A stretch of DNA of 64,000 nt from Paramarasmius palmivorus (Eukaryota > Basidiomycota > Agaricomycetes > Agaricales > Marasmiaceae): the NCBI GenBank assembly GCA_037176845.1, contig JAYKXP010000173.1, positions 1 through 64,000 of the forward strand, in the 5' to 3' direction. Each line of letters starts with the position of its first letter. The stretch's first letter is position 1. Positions 11,757-24,378 of this stretch are shown one piece after another. A program made the position numbers and the translations under genes. Under the pieces are notes generated by a model that was given only the letters and a program-made list of their open reading frames with translations, was not told the DNA's origin and did no database searches.

Positions 11757-13548
11757 ATGGAAGCAAACCATCTCACTGCCTTGACTTCGCTGATCGACTC
11801 TTCTATCCAAGAGATCATCTCGACCTACGCTTCAGTTGGACAAATAGTTCCGACCCTCGACTCTGTCGAGCCAGTATTGTTTGATTCACTTACCATCAAT
11901 GATGTGCCGGAAAGGCTCACTCGTGCGATTCAACTCGTCGAGGCAGCCTGCACTCGATTGATTTATTCAGTAGCGCGACCAGGCACCGTGCTTTTATCTG
12001 TGCGTATCTGACATTCTTCTCTGTGCAAAACTAAATGCATTGTGACCCATTCAGAAGGCGAAGTCGCACATGGAGATAGCATGCCTGAATACGGTCATTT
12101 ACGCCCGTATTCCTGATCTTTTGGTCGATAGACCAGAAGGAATGCATGTCTCTCAGCTTTCGGAACTTTCTGAATTCACGGCCGGGCTTGATAAACTGGA
12201 ACGCGTGATGAGGTTTCTGGCTAGTAAACATATCTTTCGTCAAGGTAGGTCTCTTGCCACATGAAGTGATGATATCCTGCTGATCAGTTGGCCCCAGTGA
12301 AACCCGGCGTTTACTCTCATAATCGACTCAGTATGAAGTTGTTATCGAAGGAATCAATATCGGATGCTATTACAGTGTGAGATTATGATATTCATGTCGT
12401 ATTCAGTAATGCTCACCCTGTCATAAGTGCGGAGGATTGTCTCCCGGCCTCGGCACAATTCAGGAAAATGCTCACAACCCCCGAGGGATATACGGAAACG
12501 GCCTTCCATCGAGCGACGGGCTGTGATCTTTTTGAATATTATGGGTTGCCCGAAAATAAGGAAAAAGAAGAGGTAAATGTGCTTGCTTCTACGCTTGCTC
12601 TACTCATCAATGTTCAGCGATTTCAACGTTCAATGCTTGCTTGGGACGAAATCTATGGTATCGGATATCTCGGCAAAGTGTATCCTTGGGCAGCGCAACC
12701 TACCGGTACAACCCTATGCGACGTTGGAGGTGGAAATGGACATGTTACCATGGGTATAATCAAGAGCCATCCGCATTTAAAGCTCGTCATCCAAGATCGA
12801 CCAGCCGTGGTCCAAATAGCTAGAGAGGTATGTGGTCCATTGCGCAGTTGGCAAGGCTCACGTATTCGGACCAATGTGCTAGTTTTGGGCTACTGACTAT
12901 CCCGAGGCCTTGGAAGAGGGAAGGGTAGACTTCATTCCCCTCGACTTTTTCAAGGATACCCCAGTCGAAGGGTGTGATGTCTACCATGTAGGTCGTATCT
13001 TCATCTAAAATGTATCATTTGACTCAACCATCGGTTCAGCTCAAGAACATTCTGTACGTCATTTTGCATGAAATTGTGTTGATCTAAATCAAAGCAACAA
13101 GGCATGACTGGTCCGACGTGGAGTGTATCGCAATACTCAAAAATGTTCGGAAGGCGATGAAACCCAGTAGTCGAGTCATCATCCGTGAGTATTGCGGTTG
13201 AGTTTGTTTTTCCCTTATTGGCAACGCTGAACTACGAACTTAACCAGAGGAAATTGTCATTCCCAAAGCCCTTAACATGGACGACCCAGGAGTCACTCCC
13301 GAGTCCCATTTACCTAGCTGGGGGCCGTCTGAGGTCAACATGTATGAATACGACATTCTGATGATGGAGTGCTTGGATGCGAAAGAGAGGACACTAGAAG
13401 AATTTGTCCGACTAGGGTATGTCTGTATCCTGCAATTACTATAGCTCTGTACTCATGGTCCTATAACTCTAGTTCCCAGAGCGATTTGAACTTTGAGAAG
13501 GTTTACCCAGCTGGTGATATGGGGGTGATTGTATTTTCACCGGTGTAG
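11757..13548 (+). CDS. OMT-4: O-methyltransferase, complete
   Basis: SAM-dependent O-methyltransferase (COMT-like, family 2), substrate unknown, presumably cytosolic. Ten exons: 11757-11999, 12055-12244, 12298-12376, 12428-12572, 12618-12827, 12883-12987, 13040-13053 (14 nt), 13102-13184, 13248-13416 and 13473-13548. They sum to 1314 nt with an open frame of 437 aa, which strongly supports the model. Residues 1-145 form the N-terminal dimerisation/helical part (LTALTSLIDSS; LERVMRFLASKHIFRQ). The SAM site is CDVGGGNGHVTMG, and KLVIQDRPAVV supplies the acidic motif. DFFKDTPVEGCDVYH precedes the micro-exon-encoded LKNIL and the catalytic HDWSDVEC. KNVRKAMKPSSRVII and MMECLDAKERTLEEF are typical C-terminal blocks. 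One of three fully open copies in the forward array. Confidence 0.88.
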
Positions 13549-14677
13549 GGGCTTACCGTAGTATTACTGCCTCAGTCCCCACAACTCCAATTTCCTGTAT
13601 ACTACTAGGCTCGTAGTTTTAAATTTCCTTGTTCGAACGTTCAAACTTCACGCGCACGGCTCACTGAGTGACCGACCGAGGCTCCCGCGGGTTTACTTGT
13701 TCGCTGAATATAGCGAATTGTTCTCAGGCCCGGACTAGCTCTCGATATTTTAATTTTTATCGTTCGCAATTCTGGTCCGCGATTCCTCCCCCAGACTCAA
13801 ATTCTCAGGGATAGGAATGTCAGCTACTGGATTAGGTGGGAAGCAGGTTGTTGTAAGTACTCGTTTACTTCGTCCTACAAAGCAGTCGCTCATAATCACA
13901 GAGCTAAGGCACTCTCCAGTACATCTCTTCTCCGAAACGGGACATTCTCCAGAAAATGAAGCTAGGGCACTGCATTCGATCATGCACACCTCACGGAGTT
14001 CAGTTTGCGCGATGCAGATCGTTTTTGACGCGGGAGACTACTGGATGTGCATTTCATGGTGCGTTCTTGCTTCGATATTTGCGTGCTTATTGGTGAGACG
14101 TACCACTTCTAAAGGTGCTTTGTGTCGATATGGTCCTCGTACTATAGGAACAGAGGGTTTCGACATACTGGCCTATCAATGAAACATTCCTAGCCCACAC
14201 GATCTATGGCACGTATCAGAATGCCTTGGCTATGATAGCGATAGTGCGCTACCTGACAATGATAGCTCGGAATTCAAACCGGCTACGATCGTCCTATTTT
14301 CGTCCTATCAACCTTTCATGCTTGACGGCACTTGGGTCGTAATGGTGCTACCCGTTGGCCTCATGAAAACGTTCGGTAGCTAGAACTAATGGGTCGGGCG
14401 CATCACGTTAGGATTCGTATGAAATCACTTCTTTGGTATGGCCTACCATTCGTATCTGTCACATATCTGTGGCTGACTTGGAATGACTAAACTAGCTTGA
14501 TGACACCAAACTTGGGACCCACAACGACGTATGTCCGCATCTCATAAAACCGACTTTGTCTAAATGTCTCACAGAAATCAGCGAGTGACGGTCTGGACTA
14601 CACAACTTTCATGCCACTCATGACAGCAGTATTCGGCCAAGCCCGATCACGACGGCGCTGGCCGTCTGTCCCAAGAC
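13549..14677. other. intergenic spacer of the OMT array
   Basis: About 1.1 kb between OMT-4 and OMT-5. A 121-codon frame at 13817-14182 has no family features, no start context and no paralogue, so I do not call it. Nothing else was recognised. Confidence 0.4.
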
Positions 14678-14687
14678 GAATAAATAC
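14678..14687 (+). promoter_or_regulatory. TATA-like element of OMT-5
   Basis: GAATAAATAC, 31 nt before the ATG at 14719, matches the element before OMT-4, -7 and -8. Confidence 0.55.
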
Positions 14688-14718
14688 TTGAAGGCTCAAG
14701 CTCTGCAATCGAGCCATC

Positions 14719-16524
14719 ATGGAAGCAAAGCATCTCACCGACTTGACCTCACTCATTGCTTCTTCTGTTCAAGAAATCATCTCCACCTACGCTTCGGTTG
14801 GGGAAAGGATATCGACTCTCGATTCTGTTGAGCCTGGACTGTTTGATTCTATTGCCATGGATGAGGTGCCGGAGAAGATTACCCGCGCGATTCAAGTGGT
14901 TGAGGCAGCCTGTACTCGGTTGGTCTATTCTGTATCAAGACCGGGTACAATACTCTTGTCCGTACGTTTCCGACATCACCTTCCGATAAATGAACGCCAC
15001 TGACTTGCCTGTGTAGAAAGCCAAGGCACAAATGGAAGTTGCCTGCCTGAGCGCGGTGCTTAATGCTGGCATTCCCGACCTTTTACTGGATAAAGCAGAG
15101 GGAATGCACGTCCAGCTAGCCGAGATGTCTAGGTTTACAGCGGGGGCCGATAGATTGGAACGCGTAATGAGATTCCTGGCTAGCAAACACGTCTTTCGCC
15201 AAGGTTCGTGTTGTTCTGGTTATACCCCATAATAATGTTCTTCTGACCAGTTTACTCCAGTGAAACCGGGCGTTTACGCCCACAACAGGCTCAGTATAAA
15301 GTTAATATCGAGAGAGCCGGTATCGGACGTTGTCGCAGTGTAAGTAATGTCCCCATCTTTCCAGTAGCGCCTTCTCTCTTACTCACAAGTTACATTATAA
15401 AAGTTCGCAAGATTACCTTCCGGCATCTACGCGATTGTGCCAGGCCCTCATCATGCCAGATGGATACAATGAATCGGCTTTTAAACAAGCAACAGGGTAT
15501 GGCCGGTTTGAATATATTGGGCTGCCTGAGAACAAGGACAAAGAAGAGGTATGGATGCCCTCTTCCACGTTTGGTGTACTCAACCTCGTGTCCAGCGATT
15601 TCAACGTTCGATGGTCGGATGGGACGAAATTTTTGGCATTGGATATCTCACCAAAGTGTATCCCTGGGCCGCACAACCTGCGGGACTACTATATGTGACA
15701 TTGGAGGCGGAAATGGACGCGTCACTATGAATCCGATAAAGAGATATCCGCATTTGAAGCTCGTTATTCAGGACCAACCGGCGGTGGTGCAGATAGCTAG
15801 AAAGGTAAGTTATTCGATCATATGTACAGGCTCTTCGTATTGAACTACAGCTAGTTTTGGGCAGACAAATATCCCGAGGCCTTGAAAATGGGCGAGTAGA
15901 TTTCGTTTCGATCAACTTTCTTCAGGATGCTCCCGTCGAAGGGTGCGATATATACTATGTGAGTGAAAGGTGTCTTCACTCAATAGAACATGCTAACTAT
16001 TCTATCACAAAGCTCAAGAATGTTCTGTATGTCCTTTCACGCTCCTAATTGTGTTCTAATACTCAAGGCAAATAAGACACGACTGGACTAACACGGAATG
16101 CGTGACTATATTGAAGAACATTCGGAGAGCAATGAAACGCGGGAGTCGAGTCATTATCCGTGAGTGTCACAAGCTTGTATCCGAACGCCTTCTAGCACAC
16201 TTAAGTCGTGTCCCTACAGAGGAAATTGTGATCCCTGAAGCACTCAACTCGAATGAAATAAACACCACTTCCGAAGCTCACTTGCCAAGCTGGGGACAAT
16301 CAGAGGTCAATATGTATGAATTCGATATCTTGATGATGGAGTGCTACAATGCAAAGGAGAGAACGCTAGAGGAATTCATCCATCTCGGGTATGCTCCTCT
16401 CGTACTTGATATCGTTGTCTTGACCATTCATAATGCGGTTAACTCTAGCGCGCAGAGCGGATTGCAATTCAATGAGATATACCCCGCCGGTGACATGGCT
16501 TTGGTTGAATTCTCACCAGTGTAG
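14719..16524 (+). pseudogene. OMT-5: O-methyltransferase with one frameshift
   Basis: Exon order and splice sites match OMT-4, from MEAKHLTDLTSLIASSVQ to YPAGDMALVEFSPV at 16524. The N-terminal exons are open and the micro-exon (LKNVL) is at 16015-16028, followed by HDWTNTEC. In exon 5 the reading passes from GYLTKVYPWAAQPAG into a wrong frame: paralogues have one more base where this copy reads GCGGGACTACT (about 15684), and the SAM motif ICDIGGGNGRV continues in the next frame. A single missing base therefore separates the two halves. All other family features, including MMECYNAKERTLEEF, are intact, so this is either a very young pseudogene or an assembly indel. Exons 8 and 9 also read through their intron in frame. 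Confidence 0.75.
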
Positions 16525-16815
16525 CCCATGTCATATAGAACCTTTAGAATTTGAAAGAAGTACTAGTACTTGTAGAATATCGGTTTTCTGACAAAACTGC
16601 CGGCCGGGGTTTTCGGCGTAATCTCAGGAGGTTCGGGCCGCCTGCTCGGCTGAACGAAATTCTCACAGGACGACCAGGTTTTCACCTCAAACACTACATA
16701 CTTCTTACCCAATGTGACAAACGTTGAACCATGCACTTTGTCTTCCCATGCTCATGTCGTGGGGTCGGTGTGAATTTGGTGGCATCCAGAAACCCATAAA
16801 CACCCACCGGTCCTC

Positions 16816-18607
16816 ATGGAGAGCAAGAACACCCATCTAACGGCTCTAACTTCTCTCATCACCTCCTCTGTACAGGAAATCGTTTCATTATACGACTCAA
16901 TCGGCCAAGCTGTTCCAAATCTCGACTCTACGGTTCCAGGAGCGTTTGATTCACTCGCGTTGGACGATGTACCAGAAAATTTGACGCGTGCGATGCAAGT
17001 CTTGGAGGCGGCATGTATACGACTGATCTATTCTGTGTCAAGGCCTAGTGGTGTCTTTTTTGCGGTCAGTATTCAGCTTTATTGTGAACGCTCATTCATT
17101 TGAATCGCAGAAATCGAGAGCACACCTAGAAATAGCATGTCTCAGCGTAGTGGTCAACGCTCGTATTCCGGACTTTTTGGCCGACAAACCAGAGGGACTA
17201 CATGCAGTAGATCTTGCAGGGGTATCTGGGTTTTTCGGGTGGGGCGGACAGGTTGGAACGTATCATGAGATTGTTAGCCAGCAAGCATATCTTCCGCGAG
17301 GGTACGTTCGATGTTGTACATGGCTTCTTGATAAGACCTGCTAAGCAACTCGGTCTAGTGGCACCTGGTGTCTGTGCCAATAACCGTTTGAGCGCCAAGC
17401 TTCTGTCGACGGAGCGGACGTCGGACCACGTCGGTTTCAAGTTACACCTTTCTTTCGTATCCCATTGAACCATCACTCATTCTTTCAAGTTCGGAAGATT
17501 GTCTTTGGGCCTCGGCAAGTTTCAATCAAACTTTCGAGAATATACGTCGCACCCAAAGAAAACGCGTTCCAGCTGGCCACAGGCCGCAAGTTTTTTGAAT
17601 ATTACAGCCTACCCGAAAACAAGGTCAAAGAGCAGGTATTGCTACGTTCCGAAATTCGCTGCGTGTGACTCATCGAGACAGCGATTTCAGCGGTCAATGA
17701 CTGGTTTGGACGAAGTTATCGGCATGGGCCAACTCAGCAACGTGTACCCTTGGTCAGCGCAACCATTGGGTACCACTATATATGATGTAGGAGGCGGGAA
17801 TGGTCATGCCGTCATGGGCACTCTAGAGAAACATCCTCATTTGAAGGTTGTGCTCCAAGACCAGAGGCTGTCTGAGGCTGTCCTACAGAAGGCTAGGATG
17901 TACGTGATTGATTATTAGGATCTTAGGGGGATTCTTACGTTGGCACTCGTTAGTTATGGGCTGGTAGCTACCCTAAGGCCCTCGAAGGGAAGCAAGTGGA
18001 GTTTATGGCGCTTGATTTTTTCAAGGGATCTCCAGTTGGAAATTGCGATTTTTACTATGTGAGCACCTTTTCTCCCGTCGCTGGCTCGGAACTTCCCTCT
18101 CATAATTCAGTCCTCAATTTAAGCTCAAATTCATCATGTAGGGTTCCTCATTTACGTCACCTCTGTGTCAGCTGACATACAGTGAACAAGACATGACTGG
18201 ACCGACGAAGAGTGCATAACTATCTTGCAAAACGTACGGAAAGCAATGAAGCCTAGCAGTCGAACCTTAATACGTTCGTATCCACCTTTCAAGTTGTTCG
18301 CAACGTACTAAGATCATTCATATCAGACGACTTTATCATTCAGAAGTGTTCAGATCGGTCATGTCTTACTCCCGAGCTGGGGTGGGGTCCTTCCGAGGTT
18401 AAGATGTACGAGATGGATATCCTAATGATGGAATTGTTCGATGCGAAGGAAAGGACGCTACAGGAACTTGTTCAGCTTTGGTATGTCTCTATCTATGCCA
18501 TGTGGCTTCCCACTAACGGTCGCAATTCTAGTGCTCAGAGTGGTCTGAAGTTCAAGGCGCTATATCCGGCCGGAGAAATGGCTCTGGTCGAGTTTTCGCC
18601 GATGTAA
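16816..18607 (+). pseudogene. OMT-6: O-methyltransferase with frameshifts
   Basis: Starts MESKNTHLTALTSLITSSVQEIVS and ends YPAGEMALVEFSPM at 18607. Exon 2 has five T where the frame needs four (17231-17235): upstream reads DLAGVSGF, downstream GGADRLERIMRLLASKHIF in another frame. In exon 4 the homologous SEDCLWASASF and the later NAFQLATGRKFFEYYSLPENK are again in different frames (about 17540-17570). Exon 5 is open with IYDVGGGNGHAVMG, but then carries an altered QDQRLSEAVLQKAR. The micro-exon is at 18124-18137, followed by HDWTDEECITILQNVRKAMK and MMELFDAKERTLQELVQLW. Its upstream region is different: the TATA-like CATAAACAC lies only 12 nt before the ATG. Probably non-functional. Confidence 0.72.
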
Positions 18608-19165
18608 CGACCTTGCTGGGGCTTCCCGATTTGATCGTTATTAATACCTTCTGTCATGAGAACAATTCCAGGTGAATGAAAGAGAATCCAGGAAAATTCA
18701 CGAGCGCAGTCCCAATTGGTCAATACGTTATTGAAACTCACAGCAGTCCTGACGGGGGTTGTGTCGAGCTATCCATCATATCAGTAACGGCAGCTCATTC
18801 GAGATCTACAACACGGAACGGCATGTCAACTTCCCATCGACACTCGGAGTTGTGATCTGCCAAACACAGAAATGGGTTGGCTTATTACTCCTACCCTGAT
18901 TCGTATTTTCGAACTTATGTCTTGTCACTCCCAAAAAGGCACTGCTTCGACGCTGCGCCAGCCGCGCTCGATTTCGGCCGACTTTTTGGTGAAGACGAGG
19001 GGAATCTACCCGATGCATCTCATTCGTAGCTCGCCATTGGGAGTAGAGAAGTGCCGTCTCCGAAATAGAAACTGTGCCAATTGTTGTGGCTGGCACGTGT
19101 CCCCGCAACTCTGTCAGCATGTCCAGCTTTGTCGGTCTTGTGGCAACAGAGATGGAGCTTCAACC
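18608..19165. other. intergenic spacer sharing sequence with the OMT-8 upstream region
   Basis: The block at about 18950-19010 (GCTTCGACGCTGCGCCAGCC, CTCGATTTCGGCCG) resembles 22150-22200 before OMT-8. GGCAGCTCATTCGAGATC near 18790 resembles 21590. These matches show that upstream sequence was duplicated together with the genes. Confidence 0.5.
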
Positions 19166-19175
19166 GAATAAATAT
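19166..19175 (+). promoter_or_regulatory. TATA-like element of OMT-7
   Basis: GAATAAATAT, 31 nt before the ATG at 19207; same position and near-identical sequence as in OMT-4, -5 and -8. Confidence 0.5.
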
Positions 19176-19206
19176 TTACTGACTCTACTTTCACACCCAA
19201 ACCACC

Positions 19207-21000
19207 ATGGAAAGTAACATCTCGCCGCCTTAACCTCGTTGATCACCTCTAATGTCCAAGAAATCATTTCGATCTACGCTTCAGCTGGACACATCGCCCC
19301 GAATCTCGACTCCATTGATCAGGGACCATTCGATTCTGTCGCCCTCGACGATGTGCCAGAAAGGCTTACTCAGGCGGCTCAACTAGTCGAGGCAGCCTGT
19401 ACTCGACTAATTTACTCTGTATCTAGACCGGGCACTGTGCTTTTATCTGTGCGTATCCTTCATTGCCCCATTCAGAAATCAATAGCTCAACAGCTCATAC
19501 AGAAAGTAGACATGCACGTAGAGGTAGCATGCCTCAGTGCGGTGATTTACGCTGGCATTCCGGACCTGTTAGTCGATAAACCAGAGGGAATGCATGTCTC
19601 CCAGCTTTCAGAATTGTCCGAATTCACGGCCGGCGTTGACAAGTTGGAACGCGTGATGAGGCTTTTGGCTAGTAAACATGTTTTTCGTCAAGGTAAATGT
19701 CTCGACGCATAAATCGGTAACATCCTGCTAATCAGCTTGCTCGAGTGAAACCCGGCGTTTATGTTCACAACCGGCTCAGTATCAAACTGGTATCCATTCC
19801 AGGTATTTCAGCGTAAGTTCCTCATATTCATATGTGGTATTGATTGTACTTACTTTGTGATTTCAATAAGTATCGAAGATTATCTCCTAGGCCTCTGCAC
19901 GACTTGGGCAGGCGCTCAACATGCCGGGGGGATACAATGAAACGGCTTTTCATCAAGCAACAGGGTACGAACTTTTTGAGTACTACGGCCTGCCGGAAAA
20001 TAAAGACAAGGAAAGAGTACGTGCGTCTGCTTCAGATATTGCGTTTACACATTCATCGTCTCTAGCGATTCCAACGTTCGGCCGCGGGCTGGGACGAAAT
20101 ATATGGCATCGGATATCTCAGCAAGGTGTACCCTTGGGAAAAGCAACCTAGTGGTGCGACTCTATGTGATGTCGGAGGTGGAAATGGACACGTTACCATG
20201 GGTCCAATCAAGATTTATCCACATTTAAAGCTTGTTGTCCAAGACCAACCAAATGTGTTACAGCTAGCTAGAGAGGTATGTGAATACTAGTTGGCGTTGA
20301 TGTGTTCATGTTGAGCCATCATTAGTTTTGGACCAACAAGTACCCCAAGGCCCTTGAAGACAAGCGGGTGGATTTCGTTCCACTCGACTTCATGAAGGAT
20401 ACGCCTGTTGAAGGTTGTGATGATGTCTTACTATGTAAGTAACATTTACATCCAGTCATGCGTGCAAAGCAATCTCATTACGCTGTTATAGCTCAAAAGC
20501 GTTCTGTATGTTCTTATTCGCGCCCTACATTCCATGTAAATTGAACTCGGTGCGACAAGACATAACTGGTCTGACACGGCATGTGTAACCATACTGAAGA
20601 ATGTTCGGAATGCCATGAAACCAGGGAGTCGAGTCGTCATTCGTGAGTACTGCTTGCACTCGCCCCGGTGCGCTGAAGCTATACAGCGCAATAGAAGAAG
20701 TTGTAGTTCGTAAAGCTCTCACTTCGGAAGGTGCGGCCAAGGGTCGCTGGCCAAGTTGGGGACCGTCCGAGGTGCATATGTACGAACTGGACATTCTGAT
20801 GATGGAATTATATGACGCTAAGGAACGGACATTGGAGGAATTCGTTGAGCTAGGGTATGTCAACATCCATATAGTCCTGTATAGTACTTTACTTATGATC
20901 TCGCGAGTCCAGCACCCAAAGCGGTTTAGAATTCAAGGAGATGTATCCAGCTGGGGACATGGCTTTGATCGAGTTTTCTCCGGTGTTGAATGAGTTTTAA
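19207..21000 (+). pseudogene. OMT-7: O-methyltransferase with several lesions
   Basis: The ATG at 19207 is followed by a missing C (about 19218): the frame from ATG stops at once (..ISPP*), while the homologous LTSLITSNVQEIIS runs in the next frame. Exon 4 has a TAG at 19888-19890 in the homologous frame, with SARLGQALNMPGGY beyond it. Exon 6 carries extra bases at VEGCDDVLL (about 20418-20432). Exon 8 reads HNWSDTAC, so the Asp of HDW is Asn. The micro-exon (14 nt, 20492-20505) and later blocks (PSWGPSEVHMYELDILMMELYDAK, YPAGDMALIEFSPV) are preserved, with a five-residue C-terminal extension (LNEF and stop at 21000). Clearly a pseudogene. Confidence 0.8.
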
Positions 21001-22531
21001 ACTTTCAAGGACATGTCAATTTAGAATCTGTAGTTCTATAAATGTAAACCAGCGATCATCCTCTCCAATCCCCCATGAAACTAGTGTACCGATGTTTGAT
21101 ACCCACTTTGGAGGCCCAAAAAGCTGTCGCAGACCAGACAGGGGTTCGTAAGTAACAAGAGGTCACGTAACGATATCACGCGTTGGCACATCATTTCCCA
21201 CGCTGGAAAGTTCAAACGTTCACACTCCATGACTCAGTCAACTATTTGCGCAGAACACGATCTCCGAAAGTATCGTAGAGCTGGTGCGATGAACTCTGAC
21301 TTGTTCTATGGATCTTCGCCCACCTTTCTCTCCTTCTCCACCCTAACAGTCCCTGAAATCAAAGCATAAATGTCCATTGTCAATAAATCGAGGTCCTCTA
21401 TGCCATCACCCGTTCTGCCCCGAAAACCAATCATTCTCTCGTTACAACGTTGCACATGCGGAATATCGTGACGATGCATAGAATCTCAAGAACACTGAAC
21501 AGCGCTCATTTATAGAAGCATTGTTATAGACCGTATCAAGACCAGTGATCGTCCTATTAAGGGTTAGTGTTGATTTACTAACCAAGTAACGGTAGCTCAT
21601 TCGAGGTCCACAGAAGTGTGGCGGCTTCAAGTGGCGGTCAATATTCGCACTCCAAATTAGCTCCTTGGCAACCCTAAGGGATTACATACTCTCAGCTCAC
21701 GGGATCTCTGGGTTTGGTGGTGCGGCTTGGGAACCGAAATTTCTTGTCTGACACGGGGTAGCTCAGACTGACGGTGATTGCGCTACAGTAGTAACAGTCG
21801 TCACTCAGGCGTCACTAGGGTTTCTCGCAGAGCTCACGCGTGTGGACCATATCTCTTCCCGAACTCCATACTGTCCCGCTCTCAGATGACTTAATACTCT
21901 AAGATACTGCGGCCTTACGAATAAGATACTGCCGGGTCTTGATGCGAGGGAGAAGGTTGGAAGGATTGACTAACTTACGGTATGTCTTTTTGGTCTGTTT
22001 CGACGAATGCTCTTTAGGTGACATAGTACAGCCCACAGTGCACCCTAGATCTTTGCTCGATTGGATTTGACTACATCAATGGTGTGTCGTATTAGGTGTA
22101 ATCGACCTTCCCGTGGCAAGGTATCTCTGTTGCAGCTCGGAATTCAACGCTTCGACGCCCTGTCAACCGCGCACGATCTCGGCCGGGTTGAAAGTGGAGA
22201 CACCAGAGGAAGGGCTCTACCACCACCACATCCCGCATGAAGCGCGCTGTAGGGGCCACCGGGAAGTAGTGCGGTAGTTCTCAATCGTTAAGGCAGGGAT
22301 CAAGCGGTACCATTTGTGGTGGGCGCAATAGCGTCTGTCGCGGACTCGATTTTATTCACGCTGCCTCATGCTAGGCAGAGCAAGATCAAACCAAGAAATG
22401 GGCTCATGGTCTATTTGAAAAAGGACTGAAAAGGTATAATTGTCGATGGGCTATTACTTCGACAGCCGCCGTGACCGTGATATCGTGCTAATTGGCATAG
22501 AGGTCCTGTCGAGCGGACGATATCCCGAGCT
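21001..22531. other. intergenic spacer, duplicated upstream blocks
   Basis: Holds blocks related to the regions before OMT-4 and OMT-7: about 22150-22250 resembles 18950-19050, and about 22300-22400 (TTGTGGTGGGCG.. then CCTCATGCTAG) resembles 11369-11440. No gene recognised. Confidence 0.5.
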
Positions 22532-22541
22532 GAATAAATAC
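22532..22541 (+). promoter_or_regulatory. TATA-like element of OMT-8
   Basis: GAATAAATAC, 33 nt before the ATG at 22575. Confidence 0.55.
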
Positions 22542-22574
22542 CTGTGTTTTCTATTTGCACACTCCCAGACTATC

Positions 22575-24378
22575 ATGGAAGCAAACCATCTTTTCGCCTT
22601 GACCTCGCTTATTACCTCCTCTGTCGAAGACATTGTCTCAGCTTATGCTTCAGCTGGACAATCCGTACCGGTTCTTGATTCCGTCGAACAAGGACAGTTT
22701 GATACCCTTGCCATCGACGATATTCCAGACAAGCTCATTCATGCGATTCAACTCGCCGAAGCAGCCTGTCTTCAATTGATCTGTTCCGTGTCAAGGCCTG
22801 GGACTGTGTTTCTATCCGTACGTGTCTAATGTTTCCCACTGTGCAAAGAACTAATTACTTACGGGTCATTTAGAAAGCAAGGATGCACTTGGAAATGGCA
22901 TGCCTTGGTGCAGTACTCAATGCACGTATCCCTGACCTTCTGGTCAACAAGCCAGAGGGAATGCATGTCACCCAGCTGGCAGAATTGTCTCAATTCACAG
23001 CTGGGGTCAACAAGTTAGAACGCGTGATGAGATTGTTGGCTAGTAAACATATTTTTCGCCAAGGCATGTCTCTCCTGTGAAAATGTGCAGTAAAGATATC
23101 TTGCTTAGCTCCTTCAGTCGGACATGGCATTTACGCACATAACCGGCTCAGTATCAAGTTAATATCGAAAGAGGGGATACCGGATGTCCTGGCATGGTAC
23201 GCATGATGTTGACGCATTTTCGCTGATACTTCAAACCTCATTTTAGTTCGCGAGATCACTCCTCGGCCTCTATACAACTGAGCCAGGCGCTTACTATGCC
23301 AGGAGGATACGGAGAAACAGCTTTCAAACAGGCGACAGGACACAAGCTTTTCGAATATTATGGTTTACCCGAAAATAAAGACAAAGAGGAGGTACGGGAA
23401 CACACCTACATCTGTTTCGAGTCGCCACACTCATCACGCATCGTGTCTAGCAATTTCAACGTTCTTTGGCTGGCTGGGAAGAAGACTTTAGCATGGGATA
23501 TCTCCGCAAAGTGTACCCCTGGTCCACCAAACCTCCCAGTACTGTCGTCTGTGATATTGGGGCTGGAAATGGACGTGTAACCTTGGACTTGATCAAGAGG
23601 TATCCGCATTTGAAACTGATAATCCAAGATCAAGCGGCGGTGGTGCAGGTAGCCAAAGAGGTTTGTGGTCATTGGCGATGCACATTGTTGATCTATCTGT
23701 ATTGAGCCATTGTTAGTTTCGGGCGAGTAATTATCCCGAAGTACCTGAAGGGCGAGTGGATTTTGTTCCAATCGATTTTTTCAAGGATGCTCCTGTCGAA
23801 GGCTGCGATGTTTATTTTGTAAGTGATAGCTATCTACTCATGACACAGGCTAATCGACCCATTAAACCGTCATTCATAGATCAAGAGTGTTCTGTAAGTC
23901 CTTCGACGTTTATAAACTGTTGATTTAATCCAAAGTGAACTAGACATGATTGGACCGACGCGGAATGTGTGTCTATATTGAAGAATATCCGAAAGGCAAT
24001 GAAACCCAGCAGTCGACTCATCATTCGTGAGTATCGCAAAGTCTTTGCATCCTTGTGCACTGAATTTGTCTGGTCGTAGAGGAAGTCGTTATTCGCAAAG
24101 TTCTCTGCTCGGATAATCCCCAAGTCGATGAAACCGAAATGCCAACCTGGGGGCCGTCCGAAGTGAAGATGTTTGAATACGATATCCTCATGATGGAACT
24201 ATTTGACGGAAAGGAGAGAACATTGGAAGAACTTGTTCAGCTAGGGTACGTGGCCAACTGTATTGACCAGATTTTTACGTGATCACTAAATCGTGACGTC
24301 AGTACTCAAAGCCGTTTGGAATTCAAGGAAATGTATCCAGCGGGAGACATGGCTTTGGTGGAGTTTTCCCCAATGTAA
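22575..24378 (+). CDS. OMT-8: O-methyltransferase, complete, GC donor
   Basis: COMT-type SAM-dependent methyltransferase of 435 aa. Exons: 22575-22817, 22874-23063, 23118-23196, 23247-23391, 23451-23660, 23717-23818, 23880-23893 (14 nt), 23944-24026, 24080-24245 and 24303-24378; they total 1308 nt without a stop. Exon 2 has the same 190-nt length as in OMT-4 and OMT-9, which forces a GC donor (GCATGT at 23064) where the others have GT. The SAM site reads CDIGAGNGRVTLD (Ala at the second Gly position). DFFKDAPVEGCDVYF, then IKSVL from the micro-exon, then the catalytic HDWTDAEC. C-terminal blocks PTWGPSEVKMFEYDILMMELFDGKE and YPAGDMALVEFSPM are intact. Likely functional if the GC intron is spliced. 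Confidence 0.85.

Noticed and set aside
13817..14182. 121-codon frame between OMT-4 and OMT-5
   Set aside because: No recognisable motif, no promoter element like those of the neighbours, and no copy in the other spacers.
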